Assembly: GCA_964418645.1 (NCBI GenBank)
Contig: CAYQME010000001.1
Span: 1 to 64,000 of the forward strand
DNA length: 64,000 bases
Reading direction: 5' to 3'
DNA from: JAADHG01 sp964418645
Lineage (GTDB): Bacteria > Bacteroidota > Bacteroidia > Flavobacteriales > Flavobacteriaceae
Both the position numbers and the translations under genes were made by a program. The notes beneath the pieces are model-generated. The model was not told where the DNA came from. It saw nothing but the letters and a program-made list of their open reading frames with translations, and made no database searches. Positions 1 to 8,340 of the stretch are shown one piece after another (within the stretch, counting starts at the first letter, position 1; every line of letters begins with the position of its first letter).

Positions 1-1530
1 CAGTTAACGAATCGGAAGCCAATATATCGTTGTAAGTTCCAGTAGCAACTACATGCCCTCCAAGAGTACCAGCTTCAGGACCAATATCTATAATCTCGTC
101 GGCAGCTTTCATAATGACCTCATCATGTTCAACCACGATAACGGTATTGCCTAAATCACGAAGCGATTCTAAAACCGTAATAAGACGTTCGGTATCTCGT
201 GGATGCAAACCAATACTCGGTTCATCTAAAATATACATAGAGCCCACTAAACTACTTCCTAAAGAAGTTGCCAAATTAATACGCTGGCTTTCGCCTCCAG
301 ATAAGGTGTTCGATTTTCGGTTAAGGGTTAGATAATCCAAACCTACATTAGTTAGAAAGGATAAGCGTGTTTGAATTTCTTTTAATAAGCGCTTTGCAAT
401 GGTTGCATCGTAATCGCTAAGCTCTAATTGGTTAAAAAAGGATACCAATTTATCCAAGGGCTTTTCTACTAAGTCGGTAATAGTAGCGTTACTAATTTTA
501 ACATAATTTGCTTCAATACGTAAACGTTTACCGTGGCAAACATTACATTTTGTTTTACCGCGATAACGCGACAACATAACTCTATTTTGAATTTTATAAG
601 CCTTTGCTTCTAATTCTGCAAAGAAAGAATGCAGTCCTTCAAAATATTCATTCCCATCCCAAATAAGTTGCTTTTGGTCTTTACTTAATTTAAAATAGGG
701 TTTATGAATTGGAAAATTAAAATGATGTGAGTTATTTACCAATTGATTACGATACCAACTCATGCTTTCTCCACGCCAAGGGAAAATAGCATTTTCATAG
801 ACTGAAAGGCCTGTATTAGGAATTACAAGATTCTCGTCTATTCCGATAATATCACCATAACCTTCGCATTTTGGACAAGCACCATAAGGATTATTAAAAC
901 TAAACAGATGAATATTTGGTTCTAAAAAAGTAATACCATCTAGCTCAAACGCATTACTAAAGTATTTTATTAAATTATTTTTTGAAGAATCGCTTAAAAG
1001 CGATTCGATATAACATTCGCCTTTACCTTCAAAAAAGGCTGTTTGAATGGCATCAGCCAAACGATTATAAAAATCCTCGTCTTCTTTTACAATAATTCTG
1101 TCAACAACAAGAAAACAGTNNNNNNNNNNNNNNNNNNNNNNNNNNNNNNNNNNNNNNNNNNNNNNNNNNNNNNNNNNNNNNNNNNNNNNNNNNNNNNNNN
1201 NNNNNNNNNNNNNNNNNNNGTTGAATTTACTTTTTGTTCGATAGCAATAGCAGGTGCAATTCCTTTAATATAATCTACCTTTGGTTTGTTAAGCCTACCT
1301 AAAAACTGCCTCGCATAACTAGACAAGCTCTCAACGTAACGTCGCTGCCCTTCAGCATATAATGTATCAAACGCTAAACTGGATTTTCCAGAACCTGATA
1401 ACCCCGTAATAACAACAAGTTTATTTCTTGGTATAACAACATCAATATTTTTTAAGTTATGCAATTTTGCACCCTTTATGATAATGTTTGTTTTAGGATT
1501 TACTTTAGAAATACTAGTATTTATGGACAT
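1..1530 (-). CDS. uvrA: Excinuclease ABC subunit A (UvrA), 5' half, interrupted by an assembly gap
   Basis: UvrA is the damage-recognising ATPase of nucleotide excision repair. Start ATG at 1530: MSINTSISK, then the first Walker A (GLSGSGKSSLAFDTLYAEG) and YVESLSSYARQFL, up to AIEQKVNS at the N-gap. Past the gap the reading resumes in a different frame as FLVVDRIIVKEDEDFYNRLADA, followed by the FSFNNPYGACPKC zinc region, KCNVC, the signature TLSGGESQRINLAT and Walker B YILDEPSIGLHPRD, then runs off the left edge. The second ATPase module is therefore outside the window. From alignment with the family about 105 residues are missing at the gap, so the frame jump is a gap-length artefact and not a frameshift. 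About 477 of some 930 residues are visible. Confidence 0.97.
1120..1219. other. Assembly gap (100 N) inside uvrA
   Basis: Exactly 100 N, a placeholder length. The flanks do not repeat each other. UvrA residues before and after the gap suggest that roughly 310-330 bases are really missing. Confidence 0.95.
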
Positions 1531-1548
1531 TTTTAAGAAATAATTCTG

Positions 1549-1556
1549 CAAAGATA
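1549..1556 (-). promoter_or_regulatory. Candidate -7 box for uvrA
   Basis: Reads TATCTTTG on the minus strand, an exact TAnnTTTG match, 18 bases upstream of the uvrA start. No clear TTG -33 box at the expected distance. Predicted leader is about 13 bases, normal for this phylum. Confidence 0.5.
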
Positions 1557-1622
1557 CCACTTCTATTTTAGCTATAAAAATGGATATTACATCGAATTTT
1601 TACTAAAAAAACTAAATTATTT

Positions 1623-1654
1623 TTGTTTTTTAGGTATGATTGTTGTTATATTTG
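1623..1654 (+). promoter_or_regulatory. Bacteroidetes-type promoter of the sigma factor gene
   Basis: TTG at 1623-1625, 21-base spacer, TATATTTG at 1647-1654, matching the TTTG/TAnnTTTG consensus of Bacteroidetes sigma-ABfr promoters. Transcription would start near 1660 and give a leader of about 80 bases. Confidence 0.65.
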
Positions 1655-1741
1655 ATTTCTATTAATCAGCAAATTAAACTATTAGCTTATAGCATAACAT
1701 TACTTTTTAAATTTTAACCCCAAGCAGAGAAGGCTTCTTCT

Positions 1742-2347
1742 ATGCAAACAAAAGTAATGATTATGAAAAAAGAACTTATCACAGATGCTGTATTAGTTAG
1801 CAACTACATTAAAGGTGACGAAAACGCATTGTCGATCTTAATTACAAGACACAAACAAAAGATTTACAGTTTTATTTATTCAAAAGTTTTTGATAGAGAT
1901 GTTACAGAAGATGTCTTTCAGGATACGTTTATAAAAGTTATACGTACACTTAAACTTGGAAAATATAATGAAGAAGGTAAATTTTTGCCTTGGGTAATGC
2001 GTATCGCTCATAATTTGGTTATTGACCATTTTAGAAAAAACAATCGTATGCCTAAATTTGATAATAGTAGCGATTTTGATATTTTCTCTGTGATTAGCGA
2101 TTCTTCTTTAAATGCTGAAAAAGTTCTTATTAAAAATCAAGTTGAAAATGATGTAAAACGATTAATTGAAGAACTTCCTGAAGATCAAAAACAAGTGCTT
2201 GTAATGCGTATGTATAATGATATGAGTTTTAAAGAAATCTCTGAAAATACTGGAGTTAGCATTAATACTGCTTTAGGTAGAATGCGTTATGCATTAATAA
2301 ATTTAAGAAAGGTTATAGATAAACATAATATAGTTTTAATAAACTAA
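1742..2347 (+). CDS. RNA polymerase sigma factor, sigma-70 family (ECF-like)
   Basis: A 201-residue two-domain sigma factor. Region 2 is around residues 28-100 (YSFIYSKVFDRDVTEDVFQD, then GKFLPWVMRIAHNLVIDHFR), region 4 around 140-190 (LPEDQKQVLVMRMYNDMSFKEIS, then GVSINTALGRMRYAL, the helix-turn-helix). No region 1 or 3, so ECF-like. No anti-sigma gene follows; instead a 47-codon gene lies 58 bases downstream. The first ATG at 1742 is used; an internal ATG at 1763 (MKKELITD) is an equally credible start. Regulon unknown. Divergent from uvrA, with its own promoter at 1623-1654. Confidence 0.93.
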   Translation: MQTKVMIMKKELITDAVLVSNYIKGDENALSILITRHKQKIYSFIYSKVFDRDVTEDVFQDTFIKVIRTLKLGKYNEEGKFLPWVMRIAHNLVIDHFRKNNRMPKFDNSSDFDIFSVISDSSLNAEKVLIKNQVENDVKRLIEELPEDQKQVLVMRMYNDMSFKEISENTGVSINTALGRMRYALINLRKVIDKHNIVLIN

Positions 2348-2405
2348 TACAATAAATAAAGTTTTGTCACGTTACAGTAATATTAGTAACGCATAACAAG
2401 GACAA

Positions 2406-2549
2406 ATGGCAAAACTTTACATTGAAGATTCTAAACATTCTGAAACATTGCAACCGAGTGAAGAAACGGTTAATTTTCTTCTGAATTATTCTCAGGCTTT
2501 AAGTGTTATTGAGTATAATAAATTAAAGTTTGAAGCGCTTTTAAACTAA
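2406..2549 (+). CDS. Small conserved-looking protein, 47 residues
   Basis: ATG at 2406, TAA at 2547-2549; begins MAKLYIEDSKHSETLQPSEE and ends YNKLKFEALLN. No signal peptide, membrane segment or cysteine; acidic N-terminal half. It follows the sigma factor by 58 bases on the same strand and precedes a strong terminator, so it is probably co-transcribed with it. Flavobacterial genomes commonly carry a small ORF of this type here, as far as I recall; function unknown. Could be a sigma-associated regulator, but nothing in the sequence proves it. Confidence 0.6.
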   Translation: MAKLYIEDSKHSETLQPSEETVNFLLNYSQALSVIEYNKLKFEALLN

Positions 2550-2559
2550 ACTTTGGCGA

Positions 2560-2592
2560 AAAGAAATCCTAGCTAACCACTAGGATTTCTTT
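2560..2592. terminator. Bidirectional terminator between sigma-factor unit and nth
   Basis: Perfect 13-base stem AAAGAAATCCTAG (2560-2572) / CTAGGATTTCTTT (2580-2592), 7-base loop. The right arm contains the last codons and the TAG stop of nth, so the hairpin is built into coding sequence. T-rich on the plus side (TTTAATTT). Confidence 0.8.
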
Positions 2593-3239
2593 AATTTATA
2601 ATATTGTTCTATTACAGATTTTCGTCCTATTGTTTTGGTAATTAAATCGTTATCCAGATTCCAGCCTCTTGCTGGAGAGTATTGGCGACCGTACCATATA
2701 ATTTGCAAATGCAGCGTATTCCATAATTCTTTAGGAAACAAACGTTTGGCATCCTTTTCAGTTTGCACAACATTTTTACTATTACTTAAGTTCCAGCGAT
2801 ACATTAACCGATGTATATGTGTATCTACAGGAAATGCAGGAATACCAAAAGCTTGAGACATTACAACACTTGCTGTTTTGTGTCCTACAGCAGGTAAGGC
2901 TTCTAGTGCTTCAAAGCTTTGAGGTACTTTACCATCATACTTTTCAATTAATATTTTTGATAAGCCATGAATACCTTTGCTTTTCATAGGTGATAAACCA
3001 ACAGGTTTAATAATGGCTTTAATATCTTCAACTGTTAATTTTGCCATATCATACGGATTGTTTGCCCGTTCAAATAGCAAAGGTGTAATCTGATTAACTC
3101 TAACGTCGGTGCTTTGAGCTGATAGCAATACTGCAATTAAGAGCGTGTAAGGATCTTTATGATCTAAAGGAATAGGTATTTCTGGATATAATGTATTAAG
3201 TGTATTTATTACAAAATTTACCTTTTCTTGTTTTTTCAT
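2580..3239 (-). CDS. nth: Endonuclease III (DNA glycosylase/AP lyase) without iron-sulphur cysteines
   Basis: Removes oxidised pyrimidines and cleaves the abasic site in base excision repair. 219 residues from ATG at 3239 (MKKQEKVNFV). The helix-hairpin-helix LPAVGHKTASVVM carries the catalytic lysine (Lys121), and VDTHIHRL carries the catalytic aspartate (Asp139), positions nearly the same as in E. coli Nth. The C-terminus (WYGRQYSPARGWNLDNDLI and onward) has no cysteine, whereas classical Nth has a Cys-x6-Cys-x2-Cys-x5-Cys cluster there. Activity is expected from the retained catalytic residues. Divergent from bcp with only 37 bases between starts. Confidence 0.93.
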   Translation of the reverse strand: MKKQEKVNFVINTLNTLYPEIPIPLDHKDPYTLLIAVLLSAQSTDVRVNQITPLLFERANNPYDMAKLTVEDIKAIIKPVGLSPMKSKGIHGLSKILIEKYDGKVPQSFEALEALPAVGHKTASVVMSQAFGIPAFPVDTHIHRLMYRWNLSNSKNVVQTEKDAKRLFPKELWNTLHLQIIWYGRQYSPARGWNLDNDLITKTIGRKSVIEQYYKLKKS

Positions 3240-3244
3240 TAGCT

Positions 3245-3252
3245 TATATTTG
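3245..3252 (+). promoter_or_regulatory. Candidate -7 box for bcp
   Basis: TATATTTG, exact TAnnTTTG, in the 37-base nth/bcp intergenic region, 24 bases before the bcp ATG. The upstream element, if any, lies inside the nth 5' end. Confidence 0.5.
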
Positions 3253-3276
3253 TATAAGAATTCAAAGATAATAATT

Positions 3277-3732
3277 ATGACCACACTTAAAGTAGGAGAT
3301 AAGGCTCCAAATTTTAATTCTAAGGATCAAGAAGGAAATGAAATTTCACTAGCTGATTATAAGGGAAAGAAACTGGTTTTGTTTTTTTATCCTAAAGCAA
3401 GTACACCTGGATGTACTATGGAAGCGTGTAATTTGAGAGATAATTATGAACGATTTCAATCACTAGGCTATGAAATACTTGGGGTGAGTGCTGATAGTGA
3501 TAAGAGACAAACCAATTTTAGAAACAAATATAAATTCCCATATCCATTATTAGCCGATGAAGATAAAGCAGTTATTAATTTATTTAAAGTTTGGGGGCCA
3601 AAAAAATTTATGGGACGTACTTTTGACGGCATTCACCGAACTACTTTTGTAATAGACGAAAACGGAATAATTGAACAGGTAATAACAAAAGTTAAAACCA
3701 AATCACATTCAGAACAATTACTGGATTCTTAG
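3277..3732 (+). CDS. bcp: Thioredoxin-dependent peroxiredoxin (Bcp/PrxQ)
   Basis: Reduces hydrogen peroxide and organic peroxides with electrons from thioredoxin. 151 residues from ATG at 3277 (MTTLKVGDKAPNF). The motif YPKASTPGCTMEACNLRD places the peroxidatic cysteine at residue 46 and the resolving cysteine at 51, the PrxQ/Bcp spacing. A longer upstream reading (from 3250) would overlap the promoter box and lacks family similarity. Ends convergent with, and overlapping by 4 bases, the 484-residue gene on the other strand. Confidence 0.95.
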   Translation: MTTLKVGDKAPNFNSKDQEGNEISLADYKGKKLVLFFYPKASTPGCTMEACNLRDNYERFQSLGYEILGVSADSDKRQTNFRNKYKFPYPLLADEDKAVINLFKVWGPKKFMGRTFDGIHRTTFVIDENGIIEQVITKVKTKSHSEQLLDS

Positions 3733-5183
3733 TTTAATTTCGCAGTACGTCTTTTAGAATAACCAAATAAGCGATGATCTTTTATGGTGTCGGCAATACC
3801 TTCAGGCAACATATCTTCCCAACCATCTTCTCCACTAGTAATCATTTTTAATACTTTTCTTGATAAAATATCCAATATTTCAGGATTGAAATCATCTATA
3901 TCAAGCATTTTACCATTGTACTTAAAGAATTTATATAATTCTTTCATACGTGGATGCACTTTTAGAGTTTCACTAGTAATAAACTCACCAGTTTCATGAT
4001 TTTTAAGAGGATATAGATATACTTTGAGGTCTTTATAGAATAATTTTCCAAAAGCTTCTAATATGCCACCACTTAAATTTCTATAATACTTTTCATCAAA
4101 TATTTGAATAAGATTGTAAACACCCATTGCTAATGCCATTCTTGCCTTGGTAAATTCAGAGAAATACTCTACCAATCTATAATATTCTTGAAAATTGGTA
4201 ATCATTACATTTTGACCTAAAGAACATAATAATTCGGCCCTATCTAAAAAATCACGTTCATTAATCTCACCTTCGGCGCGTAAATTGGCTAAAGTAATTT
4301 CGAAGATTATTTTAGTATTCTTTTTTTCAACAGTTTTTTCTTTCAAAAATAACTTTTGAGCTTTTTCAAACATATCCATGTTAACCTTGGTAACTGGTCT
4401 GAAACTACCACGTAATGCCAAAATATTCTTTTTGTATAATTCTTGTGCTGGTAAAAGATTATTGCCATCTGGTCCAAACATAACTGCATCGGTCATTCCG
4501 TTTTTAACTAATTGCAAACTCATTAACCTATTATCTACATATGTAAATCGAGAACCAGAGAAATTTATCATATCAATTTCAATTTGATCTTTATCAATAT
4601 TATCATATAATGATTTTACAATCTCTTTTGGATTATCATGCAAATAAAACCCCCCAAAAATTAAGTTTACACCGAGCATTCCCAAAGTTTCTTGTTGCAA
4701 TTGAGCATTTGTTTGCTTAAAACGAATATGAATGATTATTTTATTATAGTCCTCTAGAGCATCTAATTGAAATTTAACCCCAACCCAGCCATGTCCTTTA
4801 AATTTTTTCGCAAAATCTATAGTAGCAACTGTATTTGCATAGGTAAAAAATAACTTGTCAGGATGTTTATTTCTACTTAACCGGTCTTCTAAGAGATTGG
4901 TTTCATGAGTGAGCATTCTGTTTAAACGCGGTTGGGTTACATAACGCTTGTCAGGTTCAATACCATAAACGGCATCTGAGACTTCCTTGTCGTATGCAGA
5001 CATTGTTTTAGCAATAGTACCAGAAGCTCCGCCTGCTCTAAAAAAATTACGAACAGTTTCTTGTCCTGCCCCAATTTCTGCAAAGGCTCCATATATATAA
5101 TCGTTAAGGTTTATTTGTAAAGCTTTCTGCTTGATTGTTAAAACTTTACTTATTTCTTTATCTCCTTTTAACTTTATTGACAT
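3729..5183 (-). CDS. Conserved protein of unknown function, 484 residues
   Basis: I do not recognise a characterised family. The protein starts MSIKLKGDKEISKVLTIKQK, has no signal peptide or obvious membrane segment, and shows glycine-rich stretches (AEIGAGQETVRNFFRAGGASG near residue 35; HGWVGVKF near 130) and LRAEGEINERDF near 300. It looks like a complete soluble enzyme or scaffold of the kind conserved across Flavobacteriaceae. Relatives are sometimes labelled as a nucleotide adenylyltransferase or TonB receptor; I see neither the nucleotidyltransferase HxGH signature nor a barrel, so I do not use those names. Monocistronic; upstream pnt operon ends in its own terminator. Confidence 0.85.
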   Translation of the reverse strand: MSIKLKGDKEISKVLTIKQKALQINLNDYIYGAFAEIGAGQETVRNFFRAGGASGTIAKTMSAYDKEVSDAVYGIEPDKRYVTQPRLNRMLTHETNLLEDRLSRNKHPDKLFFTYANTVATIDFAKKFKGHGWVGVKFQLDALEDYNKIIIHIRFKQTNAQLQQETLGMLGVNLIFGGFYLHDNPKEIVKSLYDNIDKDQIEIDMINFSGSRFTYVDNRLMSLQLVKNGMTDAVMFGPDGNNLLPAQELYKKNILALRGSFRPVTKVNMDMFEKAQKLFLKEKTVEKKNTKIIFEITLANLRAEGEINERDFLDRAELLCSLGQNVMITNFQEYYRLVEYFSEFTKARMALAMGVYNLIQIFDEKYYRNLSGGILEAFGKLFYKDLKVYLYPLKNHETGEFITSETLKVHPRMKELYKFFKYNGKMLDIDDFNPEILDILSRKVLKMITSGEDGWEDMLPEGIADTIKDHRLFGYSKRRTAKLN

Positions 5184-5230
5184 AGCTATTTTTTATTGAC
5201 ACAAAAATATAAAAAATTATAGAGCTATTT

Positions 5231-5266
5231 TAATAAAAAAGCCATTTCATATTATGAAACGGCTTT
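5231..5266 (-). terminator. Terminator of the pnt operon
   Basis: AAAGCC-A-TTTCAT, loop ATT, ATGAAA-C-GGCTTT (5238-5266) with one mismatch, followed on the minus strand by TTTTTTATTA (5231-5240). It lies 24 bases past the pntB stop. Confidence 0.8.
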
Positions 5267-5289
5267 AAAAAGATTATAGAATACTAATA

Positions 5290-6684
5290 TTACATATTTT
5301 TCATTTCGGTTATAAGTGATTGTATTATTTTTTTTGCATCTCCAAACAGCATAGACGTTTTTTGATTGTAAAACAATTCGTTTTCAATGCCAGCATAACC
5401 AGGTTTCATACTTCTTTTATTAACAATTATTTGTTTGGATTTTTCTACATCTAAAATGGGCATCCCATAAATGGGACTTGCTGTATTGTTATGTGCTGCA
5501 GGATTAACAACATCATTGGCACCTACAACAAACACTACATCAGTACTTTGGAATTCTGGGTTAACATCATCCATTTCGGCTAGTTTATCATAGTCCACAT
5601 TTGTTTCAGCTAATAACACATTCATATGCCCTGGCATTCGACCAGCTACTGGATGTATAGCATATTTTACTTCTATACCCTTGCTTTCTAGTAATAGTTC
5701 TAATTCGTGAATTGCATGTTGAGCCTGTGCTACAGCAAGGCCATAGCCAGGAACAAAAATGATGCGTTTTGAATAATTCATCAATATTGCAACATCACTA
5801 ATAGTTGTTTTTTTAATATCTCCCTTTACTGAATGTGAGTCATTTTTATTTTCTATTTCTGAAACATCTCCAAATTCTCCAAAAATCACATTAACTAGAG
5901 ATCTATTCATTGCTTCACACATTGCAAATGTTAATATAGTACCTGCTGAACCTACTAAAATGCCTCCAGTTAACATTACCATATTTCCATACAAAAATCC
6001 TCCAAGTGCGGCCGCCAATCCTGTAAAAGAATTTAAAAGCGATATGACTACAGGCATATCTGCTCCACCAATAGGCAAAACAAATAGAATACCATAGGCT
6101 AAAGCTCCAAAAAATAAAATATATAAATAAAGTTGGCTATTAGAACTTGACCAAGTAATATATACGGCAAAAAGGACTAAGACTAAAAAGATTACATTGT
6201 TTAGAAAATTATATTTTGGTAATCGGAAAGGTTTTTTAATAGTGCCATTCAATTTCCCCCAAGCAATCATACTCCCTGAAAAAGAAATACTACCAATAAT
6301 GATTCCTGCTAAGATAGTTGCTGTAGACAAAGTTTCTCCTGTATAATGATGAAACTCTATTAGTCCAATTAAAGCAGCACTAGCACCTCCCATGCCGTTA
6401 AATAACGACACTAATTCAGGCATTTTAGTCATTGCTACTTTTTTGGCTACTACCCAACCTATAATGGTTCCAATAAGAATGGCAATACCAATTAAAATAT
6501 AAATATGTGTCGCAACTTCACCTTGATATAAAAATATAGTCCCTAATATTGCCAGAGTCATACCAGCAGCAGCAATCAAGTTACCTCTTCTCGCAGTTTC
6601 AGGATGTCCCAACATCTTTAAACCAAGAATGTAAGTTATAGATGCTATTAAATAAATAAATTCAAGGCTAAATATATAATCCAT
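5290..6684 (-). CDS. pntB: NAD(P) transhydrogenase subunit beta
   Basis: Membrane plus NADP-binding part of the proton-translocating transhydrogenase, which makes NADPH from NADH using the proton gradient. 464 residues: about eight or nine hydrophobic segments in residues 1-260 with the family stretch GADMPVVISLLNSFTGLAAAL, then the NADP domain III with VPGYGLAVAQAQHAIHEL (near 310), GRMPGHMNVLLAE, VVFVVGANDVVNPAA and KRSMKPGYAGIENELF. Complete and normal length. Its start codon overlaps the pntAB stop by one base (TAATG), so the two are translationally coupled. Confidence 0.97.
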   Translation of the reverse strand: MDYIFSLEFIYLIASITYILGLKMLGHPETARRGNLIAAAGMTLAILGTIFLYQGEVATHIYILIGIAILIGTIIGWVVAKKVAMTKMPELVSLFNGMGGASAALIGLIEFHHYTGETLSTATILAGIIIGSISFSGSMIAWGKLNGTIKKPFRLPKYNFLNNVIFLVLVLFAVYITWSSSNSQLYLYILFFGALAYGILFVLPIGGADMPVVISLLNSFTGLAAALGGFLYGNMVMLTGGILVGSAGTILTFAMCEAMNRSLVNVIFGEFGDVSEIENKNDSHSVKGDIKKTTISDVAILMNYSKRIIFVPGYGLAVAQAQHAIHELELLLESKGIEVKYAIHPVAGRMPGHMNVLLAETNVDYDKLAEMDDVNPEFQSTDVVFVVGANDVVNPAAHNNTASPIYGMPILDVEKSKQIIVNKRSMKPGYAGIENELFYNQKTSMLFGDAKKIIQSLITEMKNM

Positions 6685-6992
6685 TATTTTTTCTTTTTAA
6701 ACATTTCTAACATACGATCGGTTACCACAAACCCACCAACAACGTTCAATGTTCCTAACAAAACAGCAACAAAACCAAGTGATTGTGCCAATATATTATT
6801 GGAGTCTGCCCCAAGCATTACCAAAATGGCACCTATTATAATAACACCATGTATTGCATTGGCACCAGACATAAGAGGTGTATGCAATACCGCAGGAACA
6901 TGACCAATTATTTCGACACCAACAAACACCATTAAGATGACTACGTATATTAATTGAAGATTTTGGCTTATAAAATTGGCTATTTCAGTCAT
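6684..6992 (-). CDS. pntAB: NAD(P) transhydrogenase subunit alpha, membrane part
   Basis: 102 residues with three hydrophobic segments, including GHVPAVLHTPLMSGANAIHGVIIIGAILVM-type sequence around residues 29-58. It corresponds to the C-terminal membrane part of the E. coli alpha subunit and forms half of the proton channel with PntB. Separate pntAA and pntAB genes resemble the Rhodospirillum arrangement. Located 8 bases after pntAA. Confidence 0.93.
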   Translation of the reverse strand: MTEIANFISQNLQLIYVVILMVFVGVEIIGHVPAVLHTPLMSGANAIHGVIIIGAILVMLGADSNNILAQSLGFVAVLLGTLNVVGGFVVTDRMLEMFKKKK

Positions 6993-7000
6993 AATTAAGT

Positions 7001-8113
7001 TTATTTAGTTTTACCGTTTTGTCTAATTATTCCATCTTGTATAATTAATGTTTTATCAGTTATTTCTTCATCAAGATCCCACTTGAATGTATTTCCATCA
7101 GTTAAGTGTAGAATAAAATTGTACATATTTTTTGCAAATAATTCACTTGCATTGGTCGAAACACTTTCGGGTGAGATAGTTGTTCCTATAATTTTCACGC
7201 CATTTTTTATAACTGTTTTATACATTTTGCTTAACTCACAATTGCCGCCTTGATCTGCTGCTAAATCTATTATAACGGCACCATTTTTCATTTGCTTTAC
7301 TTGTTCTTCTGTAATTAAAACAGGCGATTTCCTCCCAGGAACCATTGCCGTTGTAATAACCAAATCGGCTTGAAATAATGACTTATTTACAGCTTCCTTT
7401 TGGCGTTTTGCATACTCTTCTGAAGCTGCTTTTGCGTAAACACCTTCATTATTTTCGCCATTCGCCTCTACCGCTATAAATTTTGCACCTAAAGATTCTG
7501 TTTGCTCTTTGGTTTCCAGTCTAATATCGGTAGCCTCAACAACTGCTCCTAATCGTTTTGCAGTTGCAATAGCTTGTAAACCAGCAACACCAACACCATA
7601 CACCAACACCCTTGCTGGTGTAATTGTACCTGCAGCAGTCATCATTAATGGAAATATCTTGGTCATTTCGTAAGCACCTCTAATTACTGCCTTATAGCCT
7701 GCAAGATTACTTTGAGAACTTAAAACGTCCATATCCTGAGCTCTAGAAATACGAGGCATGGCATCCATTGAAAACGCACTAACACCTTTTGCTGCAATGG
7801 CTTTAATGATTTCCGGATTTGATTTATGGAATAACTGGCTCATTAAAATTTGCCCCTTATTTACTAATTTTAAGTCATCTTTATCAAAGGGGTTTATTTT
7901 AATGAGTATGTCGGCTGCTTTAAAAACCACTCCTCTTTTTTCAACTTCTGCGCCTATATTTCTATAGTCTGAATTTTTAAATGAAGAGTTTGTTCCGGCA
8001 CCCTCTTCAACTATAATTTGGAAGTTTTTTGCAATAAGTTGTTTTGCAATATTTGGTGAAATTGAGACTCGTTTTTCACCTTTATGAGTTTCTTTTAATA
8101 TGCCTATTTTCAT
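7001..8113 (-). CDS. pntAA: NAD(P) transhydrogenase subunit alpha, soluble NAD-binding part
   Basis: Domain I of the transhydrogenase, binding NAD(H) at the cytoplasmic face. 370 residues: alanine-dehydrogenase-like N-terminus (MKIGILKETHKGEKRVSISP), the mobile catalytic region with SRAQDMDVLSSQSNLAGYKAV, and the Rossmann motif VYGVGVAGLQAIATAKRLGA followed by the acidic ATDIR that prefers NAD. Lacks the membrane segment, which is encoded by the next gene. First gene of pntAA-pntAB-pntB; no convincing TAnnTTTG box was found upstream. Confidence 0.96.
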   Translation of the reverse strand: MKIGILKETHKGEKRVSISPNIAKQLIAKNFQIIVEEGAGTNSSFKNSDYRNIGAEVEKRGVVFKAADILIKINPFDKDDLKLVNKGQILMSQLFHKSNPEIIKAIAAKGVSAFSMDAMPRISRAQDMDVLSSQSNLAGYKAVIRGAYEMTKIFPLMMTAAGTITPARVLVYGVGVAGLQAIATAKRLGAVVEATDIRLETKEQTESLGAKFIAVEANGENNEGVYAKAASEEYAKRQKEAVNKSLFQADLVITTAMVPGRKSPVLITEEQVKQMKNGAVIIDLAADQGGNCELSKMYKTVIKNGVKIIGTTISPESVSTNASELFAKNMYNFILHLTDGNTFKWDLDEEITDKTLIIQDGIIRQNGKTK

Positions 8114-8249
8114 ACTCTATAAAACATTATAATGTGTGCAGTATGTAAATGTAAAGTATAATTAGAGTAAATAATCTGACTTATATCATCTTTTACAACT
8201 AATTGTTGAGTATACTTATTAAAGATTATAAAAAGTACCTTGTAATAGT

Positions 8250-8257
8250 TACATTTG
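8250..8257 (+). promoter_or_regulatory. Candidate -7 box for the MBL gene pair
   Basis: TACATTTG, exact TAnnTTTG, 83 bases before the chosen TTG start. No TTG -33 element at standard distance. Confidence 0.35.
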
Positions 8258-8340
8258 CTTTAAAATGATACATTTTTAAACAAACTGTATATTCAATTTT
8301 TTTGAAATTTGATTTAATCAGTATTAAAATAAAAAACGAA

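Noticed and set aside
1043..1273. Reading frames running through the N-runs at 1120 and 23083
   Set aside because: They exist only because N is translated as X; not genes.
3729..5183. Name nicotinate-nucleotide adenylyltransferase or TonB receptor for the 484-residue protein
   Set aside because: Neither the HxGH/ISSTxxR nucleotidyltransferase motifs nor a barrel signature is visible.
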